Shown here piece after piece: positions 1 through 6,185 of a DNA stretch of 7,451 nt. Source of the DNA: JACRJW01 sp964359095 (GTDB lineage Bacteria; Patescibacteriota; Patescibacteriia; UBA9934; GWF2-40-263). A program made the position numbers and the translations under genes. The notes below the pieces were generated by a model. The model was not told the origin of the DNA. It made no database searches and worked only from the letters and a program-made list of their open reading frames with translations. Positions within the stretch are counted from its first letter, which is position 1, and every line of letters starts with the position of its first letter. The DNA is taken from contig CAYHRJ010000048.1 of assembly GCA_964359095.1 (NCBI GenBank), forward strand, positions 1-7,451, read 5' to 3'.

Positions 1-2
1 CG

Positions 3-2318
3 GATCCGTTTACAACGTCCAATGCCATGACGATTAGCGCGGACGGCTTAACGACCGGTTTTGGATTGCAAGTGGAACGCGCAGATGGCGCGACAGATTT
101 TGACGGCGCAAGTCCAGGCGCGCTCGTTTACATTAACCAGGCAAACGACAACGGAACATCAGACGGCGAAGCGCTCATGGTGCGTAATTTGGGAGGTGGA
201 ACATCTGTCGGCCTGTATGTTCTTCAAAATGGTGTTGATGCGCCAACGGCGAATAACGTGTCGCAACAGGCTATGGTTGTTGATGTGAACGAAGCCGCTG
301 GCGATGTTCCAGGGACAGATGAAGATGTTTTTATTATCCGCTCGGACGCGGACGGCACGCCTGACACAGAGTTTAAGGTTCAGCTTGACGGGGACATAGC
401 CTATGACGGCACAGCGAGTTCGCCTGCGTCTGACTTGGCTGAAGTATATCCTTCAAATGAAACGCTAGAGGCAGGTGATGTAGTTGTACTTGATAGGAAG
501 GCTCCAGGGAAAATTAAAAAGAGTTCGATCAGTTATGAAGGTAGTTTGTTCGGCGCGATCTCCACAAAGCCGGCTCTTAGAATGGGAAGCGATATTGTCG
601 GGTATGACGTTGCGCTCACAGGACGTGTGCCGTTGAAAGTTTCGGCGCAGAACGGTGCGATAGCTGTTGGAGATTCACTTACGAGTTCTTCAACGCCGGG
701 CTATGCCATGAAAGCAACTGAGCTTGGGATGATTGTTGGACGCGCGCTTGAGGCGCATGCCACTGGCCTTGGCGTGATTTCAGCGTTTGTGGATGCGCAA
801 TGGTACGCGGGGAATATCCTCACGACAAACGGAACGTCCACGATCGCGACCGACAATGTCGTTGTCGCTTCGCTTAAAATGGCAACGGCGCATGAGCTAA
901 CGTTTGATTCCTACGGACTTTCGTTGCGAGGATCAGCGTGGAGTGGATCAGAGGCGCAAGCAGTGGAGATGATGCTGAAGAACGTAGTTGAGAGTGAAGA
1001 TGAATACCGATTAAGTGTCCGCAATACAAGTGAAACAGAAGTCGCCTACATCACACAAACAGGAACGATGAAGATTGCAGGTGACATGGTGATCGGCGGA
1101 AATCTGTTTCCGTCTGATCGTGGAGTTTCTCAAACAGAAAAGTATATTTACTACGATGGCTCAGGAGGAGCCGCGGGAGACTTCATGCGAACAAACGCAA
1201 AAGGCTGGTCAACGGGGTCATATGATTTTGCCGAGATGTTTCCATCGACTGAGACACTTCAGGCTGGTGAGATCGTGGTGTTCTCAGGCACAGGCCACGA
1301 GGTCCAGCGCGCAACAGGTATAGAAGGTGAACAACTGGCAGGTATCGTTTCCACACGCCCAGGATTTTTGGCTGGTGAAAATATTGATGGTTCCTATCCG
1401 ATCGCGCTTGCTGGTCGTGTGCCAACACGCATTAGCGCTGAAAATGGCACGATCGCTGTTGGCGATCCTCTCACTTCCAGCACAACCATTGGGGTTGCTG
1501 TGAAAGCGACCAAGCCTGGACAAATTGTCGGCTATGCACTAGAAGCCTACAACGGAACAGAATCTGACAACCTCATTCTGGTTTATGTGAACATCGGTTA
1601 CTGGCAGGGCGAGGAAACAGCGCCTGTTGTGACTGTTCAAAATATAGCCTCTGAAGTTTCGAGCAACACAAATTTTTCCGCGCTCAACATGACTGGAAAT
1701 ATTTCCATGAATTCCTATGACGTGAACGGGATCGGCAAACTTACTGGCATGGGAGATTCCTGGTCACTTACTTCTGATGGAACGCTCATAACATCAGGAC
1801 TTTTGAGGACAGTGATCGATTCTTACCAAAACGAGAAAGTCGAGACAGTTGCGGTGACTTCGCCAGAGGTGATGATCACACTAACCGGGACAGCCATTCT
1901 TGAAAATGACCAACTAGAAATTCGCTTTGAAGATGTCATCCCCGAATACAACGACGTCATCTCAGCGATCGCTCCGATCAGAGTCTTCGTGACTCCACAT
2001 GGCCCTGTATTGCTGTATGTGTCCGAGTCTGATCAAAATCACTTCATTGTTACGCGATTCCAAGGTGATTTGGACGTTGAATTTGATTGGATGGTGAGTG
2101 CGTATCGAAAGGGATTTGAACCGGAGGTGGAGGTGGTCGAAGAGACAGCATCGGTGGTAGACCCAGGCTTCAGCCTGGGTGCGACCGAGACCGTTGTTTC
2201 AGAAGAAGTGACCACAGAAGACACTGCATCTCCGGTGAGTCCGGATGAAACCCTTGTTGATCAAGCGATTGAATCTGATGGCGGCGCAACAGCCGAGCCC
2301 GAGACACAATCACCATGA
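3..2318 (+). CDS. Surface fibre-like repeat protein, 5'-truncated by the window
   Basis: The frame is open to the left edge, and the first in-window ATG (27) has no ribosome binding site, so the true start lies upstream. Residue numbers here count from that ATG. Two copies of a ~125-residue domain are visible. Copy 1 (about 135-259) begins SDLAEVYPSNETLEAGDVVV; copy 2 (about 398-526) begins SYDFAEMFPSTETLQAGEIVV. Both contain GRVP, K/R-x-S-A-x-NG-x-IAVGD-x-LTSS, KAT and IVG. The pattern distantly recalls the Peptidase_G2-type region of phage tail and appendage proteins, but I see no provable protease site. Around 615-695 a beta-rich segment with VFVTPHGP, LYVSES and FDWMV resembles C-terminal domains of exposed fibre proteins. 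The last ~65 residues form an acidic, low-complexity tail. No membrane span or sorting signal is visible in this part. A surface or appendage role is inferred. The coding region is secure; the function is moderate to low confidence. Confidence 0.85.
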   Translation, partial: DPFTTSNAMTISADGLTTGFGLQVERADGATDFDGASPGALVYINQANDNGTSDGEALMVRNLGGGTSVGLYVLQNGVDAPTANNVSQQAMVVDVNEAAGDVPGTDEDVFIIRSDADGTPDTEFKVQLDGDIAYDGTASSPASDLAEVYPSNETLEAGDVVVLDRKAPGKIKKSSISYEGSLFGAISTKPALRMGSDIVGYDVALTGRVPLKVSAQNGAIAVGDSLTSSSTPGYAMKATELGMIVGRALEAHATGLGVISAFVDAQWYAGNILTTNGTSTIATDNVVVASLKMATAHELTFDSYGLSLRGSAWSGSEAQAVEMMLKNVVESEDEYRLSVRNTSETEVAYITQTGTMKIAGDMVIGGNLFPSDRGVSQTEKYIYYDGSGGAAGDFMRTNAKGWSTGSYDFAEMFPSTETLQAGEIVVFSGTGHEVQRATGIEGEQLAGIVSTRPGFLAGENIDGSYPIALAGRVPTRISAENGTIAVGDPLTSSTTIGVAVKATKPGQIVGYALEAYNGTESDNLILVYVNIGYWQGEETAPVVTVQNIASEVSSNTNFSALNMTGNISMNSYDVNGIGKLTGMGDSWSLTSDGTLITSGLLRTVIDSYQNEKVETVAVTSPEVMITLTGTAILENDQLEIRFEDVIPEYNDVISAIAPIRVFVTPHGPVLLYVSESDQNHFIVTRFQGDLDVEFDWMVSAYRKGFEPEVEVVEETASVVDPGFSLGATETVVSEEVTTEDTASPVSPDETLVDQAIESDGGATAEPETQSP
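2161..2180. repeat. Near-perfect palindrome inside the acidic tail of the surface gene
   Basis: Nine-base arms ACCCAGGCT (2161-2169) and AGCCTGGGT (2172-2180) flank the two-base loop TC. It is read in frame as the end of VDPGFSLGA within an otherwise Glu/Val/Thr-rich tail. The right arm plus one base (AGCCTGGGTG) recurs at 2451-2460 in the following spacer. It looks like a short REP-type palindrome tolerated inside a disordered coding region. The palindrome is directly seen; its mobile or repeat nature is inferred. Confidence 0.6.
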
Positions 2319-2369
2319 TCACGCACCCATTCGTTCTTTCCGATCCTTTGACGGGCCTTTCTGTTCTTC

Positions 2370-2460
2370 TTTCCTGTAGCCCAAGGCTTTCCTGCCCGCC
2401 GTAGCTTTCTTGTCCGCCATAGCCTTGGCGACGGCGGAAGCGACGGTGGGAGCCTGGGTG
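2370..2460 (-). repeat. Intergenic degenerate 18-nt tandem repeat element
   Basis: Three adjacent 18-nt units lie at 2370-2387, 2388-2405 and 2406-2423. On the minus strand the two better units read GCTATGGCGGACAAGAAA and GCTACGGCGGGCAGGAAA; the third is more diverged (GCCTTGGGCTACAGGAAA). GC-rich sequence continues to 2460 and ends with AGCCTGGGTG, also found at 2172-2181. CCAAGGCT (2381-2388) and AGCCTTGG (2421-2428) are inverted copies that could pair around the two inner units. The minus strand stays open and would read as spurious YGGQ-type peptides. I recall similar sequence between genes of Patescibacteria, but could not search for it. The rest of 2319-2573 shows nothing I can name. 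Confidence 0.65.
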
Positions 2461-2573
2461 AAGTAAGCAGGAGAATAGTGTAGGCCCGGATGGAATGGCC
2501 ATGCTTGGCTCCATTGCAACGCAACGCGCAAGGGAACAACTGAAGAGGCCCCACTCGGCCACAAAATTTAAAA

Positions 2574-2610
2574 GCAAAAAGCGCGCGAACCCCACACGTG
2601 CGCTTTTTGC
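2574..2610 (+). terminator. Rho-independent terminator-like hairpin before the ligase-like gene
   Basis: Fourteen-base arms at 2574-2587 and 2597-2610 pair completely except for one G-U wobble, around the nine-base loop AACCCCACA. The hairpin has an A5 tract on the left and a T5 tract (2604-2608) on the right, the usual shape of a terminator. It lies 255 nt after the stop of the surface gene and would end that transcript or anything crossing the spacer. It is nearly symmetric, so it could also act on the minus strand. Its right arm ends three bases before a TATAAT box. Confidence 0.7.
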
Positions 2611-2618
2611 GTTATAAT
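2591..2618 (+). promoter_or_regulatory. Promoter with TATAAT box, predicted leaderless start
   Basis: A perfect -10 hexamer TATAAT lies at 2613-2618. The best -35 is poor: CCCACA at 2591-2596 with a 16-bp spacer, sitting inside the terminator hairpin. Only nine bases separate the -10 box from the ATG at 2628. Transcription starting the usual ~7 nt downstream would put the mRNA 5' end at or next to the A of the ATG. No Shine-Dalgarno sequence is present, which fits leaderless translation. Confidence 0.65.
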
Positions 2619-2627
2619 GTTTTCACT

Positions 2628-4994
2628 ATGCAACTCACTGGAGGACTCGCTAGCCACTTGCGCTCTGCTTCACGAGGATTGATCTACGCACTCGTTTTTT
2701 TGATTCCACTCACCGTGCTGCCATATACGATTGATCCGTTGGAGATAAACAAGCAGACGTTACTTGTTCTACTTACCTTGTGCGCAACGCTTTTGTGGCT
2801 TGCTTCCATGCTCGTGGAAAAAAAAGTGAGGTTCAAGCGTGGACTCATGAATCTGATTCCGCTTCTGTATGTCGCGGCTTTTGTTGTTCCAGCTCTTACT
2901 TCTACTGCGCCGTATTTTTCCTGGATCGGAGCTCACCGTCAGGAGTACACGTCCGTAGCAACTGCGGTTGCTCTGGGACTGCTCATCTATTCTATCGGCA
3001 ACACGTTTGTAGATCGGAAAAGTCATCAACTCATGCACGGTGTCTTGGTCGTCTCAACAGCACTGACTGTGACGGCGAGTCTTGTGGCCATGTTCGGTCT
3101 TCCTATTTTTGGATCGCTTACGAGCGTTCTTGCTTTCAATACCGTCGGAACTCTCACAAGCTTCACGACCTTTCTTGTGGTCGTCACGTCGTTTTTTCTT
3201 GCTTCTTTGATTTCTCATAAAGAGGGAGACTCGATTCTGAACGATCATGTGTTTGGGGTTATTGAGCGTTGTCTGATTGTGTTTCTTGCGTGCTCAACTT
3301 TCTTTTTTCTTTTGGTTGTTGACAGTGGATCTCTCTGGCTCCTATTCGTGTTCTCGGTCATGAGTCTGTTCCTCTTTGTTTTTTTTCGTGCACAAGATTT
3401 TCCAAGTCGTGCACGATTGATTTTTCCGGTTGTGCTTCTTGTCTGTGCTATCCCGTTTTGGTTTTGGCTTCCAGGATTTCACTTCACGCAGATTCCATTG
3501 GAAGTAACACTCAACAGCGAAAGCTCCCTCAATATTGCAGAGAAGACATTGCAGGTCTATTCAAGCAATACAGGTTCAGGACCTGGTACGTATCTGTTTG
3601 ACTTTACTCAGTTTCACGATGCACGTTTGAACGAGACAGATTTTTGGGACACGCGTTTTGATCGAGCTTCCTCTTTTGCCCTGACACTGCTACCAACCTT
3701 AGGGGTTCTAGGTGTGACATTGCTGTCGTTGTTTGTCCTCTTTTTGTTTGTGCGCGCCATTCATCAAGTGCTCAGACCTCGATTACGAGAAGAGTGGCTA
3801 GAAAGTTTCGCGCATCTGACGCCATGGATGATACTTGTTATCTCGGCCTTTCTCGTTTCTTGGAATATGACGCTCATTGTGAGTTTCGGGATTTTCTCAG
3901 GACTGCTCATTTCACAGGTCATGCACCGTGAAGCAAGTCGATCGTTTGATCGCTCTGCTGGCGCGGCGCTCTTGTGTTCATTTTTCTTTTTATTCCTTGC
4001 GCTTGTTCTTTTTGTTGGCGTTTTTTTGACAACAGAGCGTTATGCCGCTGAGATCGCGTTTGGGAAAGCTGTGCAACTTGATCGTGAAGGAGGCGACTTG
4101 CAGGAAGTGGTCACACAACTTGATCGAGCAACCACACTCAACAAATATCACGACACCTACTATCGCAATCTTGCCGAGGCATTGTTACTTCGCATAGATG
4201 AGGAACTCTCTGGTGTGAGCTCGATCGATACTCTGACACCAGAATCTGCTCAGTATGTTCAAGCATTGATTGCGGCAAGTGTGAATGCAGCCATAAGAGC
4301 AACAGAGCTTTCACCATTCAATATTTTGAACTGGCTTACTCAAGGTATGGTGTATCGTGAGTTAGTCCCGGTCATGGGAACAGCAGCTGACTTTGCCATA
4401 GCAAGTTATACAAAAGCAACAGAACTCGAGAGTGTGAATCCTTTTAACTGGACCGAGCTTGGGAAAACGTATCTCGTTGCCGCTGAAGCAGTACGTCCAC
4501 TTACACTTGCACAAGATGAGACGGTTGCCATACAGTCACAGTCCACTCTCGCTACACATCTTACGAATGCAGAAACAGCATTTGGAAAAGCTGTCGCGCT
4601 TAAACCAAACTACGCTCCGGCACATTTTCAGTTGGCGCTTACCTATGTGGCTGAAGGACGATTGGATGATGCTATTTCCAAAATGGAAAGCGTTGCCCTT
4701 TATAATCCGTTGGACGTGGGCGTTCAGTTTCAGTTAGGTGTTTTGTATTTACGTGGCGGCGACTCCGCGCAGGCGCAAACGGCATTTGAGAAAACGATTT
4801 TGCTTTCACCGGAGTACAGCAACGCGCACTGGTTTTTGTCGTCCATCTATGAGTCCCAGGGTGATCTGGCGCGCGCCGTACAAGAAGTGGAGACCGTTCT
4901 TCAGTTAAATCCTGGAAACGATTTGGTTGAGGCGCGACTCCAGAAGTTGCTCGCAGGCCAGGTGAGTGAACAGGTTCCAGAGGCGATAGAATGA
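2628..4994 (+). CDS. O-antigen-ligase-like membrane protein with C-terminal TPR repeats
   Basis: This 788-residue protein has about 12 hydrophobic spans (roughly 17-36, 43-63, 73-91, 109-127, 138-160, 174-196, 213-232, 235-253, 263-283, 353-377, 398-430, 446-468). A large non-membrane segment at 284-350 carries GSGPGT (316-321), then F-x-x-F, FWDTRF and a following LGVLG. That is the layout of the Wzy/WaaL O-antigen ligase and polymerase superfamily, which joins or extends lipid-linked glycans outside the membrane. The C-terminal ~300 residues contain TPR-like helix pairs; the clearest are at about 646-690, 694-728 and 729-763, with periodic A-F-x-K-A-V-x-L-x-P patterns. The protein probably builds or attaches surface polysaccharide, with the TPR part binding partners. 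ATG 2628 is preferred over GTG 2598, because GTG 2598 lies upstream of the TATAAT box and inside the terminator hairpin. It ends in ...PEAIE. The substrate cannot be told from sequence. Confidence 0.88.
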   Translation: MQLTGGLASHLRSASRGLIYALVFLIPLTVLPYTIDPLEINKQTLLVLLTLCATLLWLASMLVEKKVRFKRGLMNLIPLLYVAAFVVPALTSTAPYFSWIGAHRQEYTSVATAVALGLLIYSIGNTFVDRKSHQLMHGVLVVSTALTVTASLVAMFGLPIFGSLTSVLAFNTVGTLTSFTTFLVVVTSFFLASLISHKEGDSILNDHVFGVIERCLIVFLACSTFFFLLVVDSGSLWLLFVFSVMSLFLFVFFRAQDFPSRARLIFPVVLLVCAIPFWFWLPGFHFTQIPLEVTLNSESSLNIAEKTLQVYSSNTGSGPGTYLFDFTQFHDARLNETDFWDTRFDRASSFALTLLPTLGVLGVTLLSLFVLFLFVRAIHQVLRPRLREEWLESFAHLTPWMILVISAFLVSWNMTLIVSFGIFSGLLISQVMHREASRSFDRSAGAALLCSFFFLFLALVLFVGVFLTTERYAAEIAFGKAVQLDREGGDLQEVVTQLDRATTLNKYHDTYYRNLAEALLLRIDEELSGVSSIDTLTPESAQYVQALIAASVNAAIRATELSPFNILNWLTQGMVYRELVPVMGTAADFAIASYTKATELESVNPFNWTELGKTYLVAAEAVRPLTLAQDETVAIQSQSTLATHLTNAETAFGKAVALKPNYAPAHFQLALTYVAEGRLDDAISKMESVALYNPLDVGVQFQLGVLYLRGGDSAQAQTAFEKTILLSPEYSNAHWFLSSIYESQGDLARAVQEVETVLQLNPGNDLVEARLQKLLAGQVSEQVPEAIE

Positions 4995-5047
4995 TGTTAT
5001 GTCTAGTATTGAGACAAAGAAGAAGGACTATAAAGGTGTTTGTCGGA

Positions 5048-5076
5048 TTGACTATTTTTGTGCGGACGTGTTTAAT
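5048..5076 (+). promoter_or_regulatory. Promoter of the tRNA-Ala gene
   Basis: TTGACT (5048-5053) and TTTAAT (5071-5076) each match the sigma-70-type consensus at five of six positions and are separated by exactly 17 bp. Transcription would begin near 5083, about 90 nt before the tRNA, leaving a 5' leader to be removed by RNase P. No convincing protein gene lies between this promoter and the tRNA. Confidence 0.65.
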
Positions 5077-5173
5077 GAGCTTCGAATCTTTTCAGAAATG
5101 GTTGGGAGTGCCATTAGATGAGCCTGACTTTTCTCTGGCCGTCGGGCCGCTCAAGTTCCCACATGATTCTTAT

Positions 5174-5249
5174 GGGCCGTTAGCTCAGTTGGTAGAGCGT
5201 CTGGCTGGCAGTCAGAAGGTCGTCGGTTCGAGACCGTCACGGTCCACCA
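5174..5249 (+). tRNA. tRNA-Ala, anticodon GGC
   Basis: The 76 bases fold as a full cloverleaf: acceptor stem GGGCCGT/ACGGTCC, D stem GCTC/GAGC with loop AGTTGGTA, anticodon stem TCTGG/TCAGA around loop CTGGCAG, and T loop TTCGAGA. The anticodon GGC at 5207-5209 reads GCC/GCU alanine codons. The acceptor stem has the G3-U70 wobble pair, the classic identity element recognised by alanyl-tRNA synthetase, which independently supports Ala. The discriminator is A and CCA is encoded (5247-5249). One oddity is a U50-U64 mismatch in the T stem (GTCGG/CCGTC). It has its own promoter upstream and a hairpin terminator directly after. Confidence 0.97.
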
Positions 5250-5278
5250 AAACATGACCAGGTTTCTGGCCGTGTTTT
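5249..5278 (+). terminator. Terminator of tRNA-Ala
   Basis: Arms 5249-5261 and 5266-5278 (13 bases each) pair around the loop GTTT with one G-U wobble and one A-C mismatch. The right arm ends GTTTT, followed by GATTTT. The hairpin begins at the last base of the encoded CCA, so the tRNA unit is tightly closed. The segment 5279-5334 after it is AT-rich and shows nothing I can name. Confidence 0.7.
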
Positions 5279-5334
5279 GATTTTGGCGGACTCACTTCCT
5301 CAATATATCGACAGAAAATCAAAAATCCTATGCT

Positions 5335-5363
5335 TTTACATTTTGATTAAAAAATGGTAATCT
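5335..5363 (+). promoter_or_regulatory. Promoter of the acidic repeat gene
   Basis: A -35 box TTTACA (5335-5340, five of six consensus) is followed after 17 bp by TAATCT (5358-5363), which keeps the three most conserved -10 positions. A TG at 5355-5356 gives an extended -10. The predicted start near 5370 leaves a leader of about 55 nt before the ATG at 5425. The leader ends with GGAGA (5416-5420), a usable Shine-Dalgarno sequence five bases from the ATG when measured from GGAG. Confidence 0.5.
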
Positions 5364-5424
5364 TTCGGATGTTCTGGTTGGTGGCAGACCAGACAATCTC
5401 AATCTTTGCCACACTGGAGAGTGC

Positions 5425-5712
5425 ATGCAACCCGACACAGATGACGCGACCATCAACGAGGAGCCCGGCGAAGGCGGCGGCGAGGAAGGCGGCGAGGAAG
5501 CCGCGCAGGAAGAAGCCGCGCAGGAAGAAGCCGCGCTCGCCGCGGACGAGGGAGCCGAAGCCCCCGCGCAGGAAGAAGCCGCGCAGGAAGAAGCCGCGCA
5601 GGAAGAAGCCGCGCCCGCCGCGGACGAGGGAGCCGAAGCCCCCGCGCAGGACGAGGCCCCGCCGGCCGACGAGAGTGTCGAAGTCCCGGCCGACGAGGAG
5701 GGCCAGGGCTAG
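5425..5712 (+). CDS. Small, highly acidic Ala/Glu repeat protein, function unknown
   Basis: The 95-residue product has about 34 Asp/Glu and no Lys, Arg or His. It has no membrane span or signal peptide and is probably disordered. After a short N-terminus (MQPDTDDATINEEPGEGGGEE) it consists of QEEAA pentads and the motif AADEGAEAPA, repeated as two 26-residue units and a degenerate third. The start is supported by GGAGA just upstream and by a promoter at 5335-5363. A hairpin terminator follows at 5787. An overlapping frame on the same strand encodes a Lys/Arg/Pro-rich peptide, but differences between the repeat copies suit the acidic frame better: one change is synonymous and one is Glu to Asp. 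Composition is much more GC-rich than in the genes before 5250. I do not recognise a family. Possible roles, such as binding a cationic protein or metal, would be guesses. Confidence 0.6.
   Translation: MQPDTDDATINEEPGEGGGEEGGEEAAQEEAAQEEAALAADEGAEAPAQEEAAQEEAAQEEAAPAADEGAEAPAQDEAPPADESVEVPADEEGQG
5497..5652 (+). repeat. Two tandem 78-nt units within the acidic gene
   Basis: Units 5497-5574 and 5575-5652 differ at only two positions: T5537/C5615 (Leu/Pro) and A5574/C5652 (Glu/Asp). Each unit itself opens with copies of a 15-nt sub-repeat encoding EAAQE. The exact 26-codon period keeps the reading frame, suggesting recent in-frame expansion by slippage or unequal recombination. A decayed third copy follows from 5653. 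Confidence 0.9.
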
Positions 5713-5786
5713 GAGTACGTCACCCAGCGCACAACCCGATTCCCCATGGCGAGCTCGCTCGCATCACCAGCACTTGCTGGACGCAC

Positions 5787-5830
5787 CCCCGAAACTTCGT
5801 CCCTTGGAGTCTCGGGGTATTTACTTTTTT
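5787..5830 (+). terminator. Terminator after the acidic repeat gene
   Basis: Arms 5787-5797 (CCCCGAAACTT) and 5807-5817 (GAGTCTCGGGG) pair with one mismatch and one G-U wobble around a nine-base loop. They are followed by the T-rich run TATTTACTTTTTT. The hairpin lies 75 nt after the stop codon and separates the acidic gene from the 93-aa gene. It also argues against starting the next gene as far upstream as 5746. Confidence 0.6.
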
Positions 5831-5880
5831 GGCTAAATCGGTTAGTCCGGCTCGGCTCGACGAAGATCGATTGGAAAGAG

Positions 5881-6162
5881 ATGATCAAGCTCATCTCGTA
5901 CGCAGACGGTCTCTCAATTCCGGGCGGAGTGATCGCCGGGCTCGGCGACATGGACGAGACGGGTCACCTGGAGGTGAAGGTCGGCTACCTCCCCGCGAGC
6001 CCGATCAACGACTGGCTCAATGCCGCGCTGGTCGTCCAGCTCACCGTGGCCATCGAGGAGGTGCGCACGGATGACTTGCGCGACGTCATCGCGAAGTTCG
6101 AGGATCAGCGGAGCTGGTACGAGAGGGCCAGCGCCCGCCTCAAGAGCCTCTTTGGCCTCTAG
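5881..6162 (+). CDS. Hypothetical 93-residue soluble protein
   Basis: This is a GC-rich frame with about 89% G or C at third codon positions, a strong sign of real coding in a GC-biased background. The ATG at 5881 is preceded by GGAAAGAG (5873-5880), a plausible ribosome binding site. An in-frame ATG at 5746 lacks one, and its reading frame runs through the terminator at 5787-5830. The product begins MIKLISYADGLSIPGGVIAG. A middle part is rich in hydrophobic residues (NAALVVQLTVAIEEV), and a charged, probably helical C-terminus contains DLRDVIAKFEDQ and WYERASARLKSLFGL. The hydrophobic stretch is too short and polar-edged for a confident membrane span, and no signal peptide is visible. I do not recognise the family. 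It follows the acidic gene and precedes ychF; neither neighbour reveals its job. Confidence 0.65.
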   Translation: MIKLISYADGLSIPGGVIAGLGDMDETGHLEVKVGYLPASPINDWLNAALVVQLTVAIEEVRTDDLRDVIAKFEDQRSWYERASARLKSLFGL

Positions 6163-6185
6163 TCGCCGACTACGTCACCCACGAA

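Noticed and set aside
1965..1972. GCGATCGC octamer (cyanobacterial HIP1-like)
   Set aside because: I noticed this octamer only here; HIP1-rich genomes carry it many times per few kb, so it is not informative.
2170..2595. Three overlapping minus-strand frames of 81-141 codons
   Set aside because: They read through the tandem repeat and the terminator, overlap the surface gene, and have repeat-derived YGGQ composition without a start signal.
2598..2600. GTG as an alternative start of the ligase-like gene
   Set aside because: It lies in the terminator hairpin and upstream of the TATAAT box, so the predicted transcript would not contain it.
4991..5257. 88-codon frame overlapping the ligase stop and the tRNA
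   Set aside because: Its last third is the antisense-free translation of the tRNA itself (YGPLAQLVERL...), a classic false gene; there is no ribosome binding site, and a tRNA promoter lies inside it.
5497..5652. Repeat block as a CRISPR array
   Set aside because: Units are contiguous without unique spacers and keep a coding frame; it is an in-gene tandem duplication.
5746..5880. Upstream ATG extending the 93-aa protein to 138 aa
   Set aside because: No Shine-Dalgarno sequence, and the extension crosses a terminator hairpin with poor coding character; ATG 5881 has GGAAAGAG just before it.
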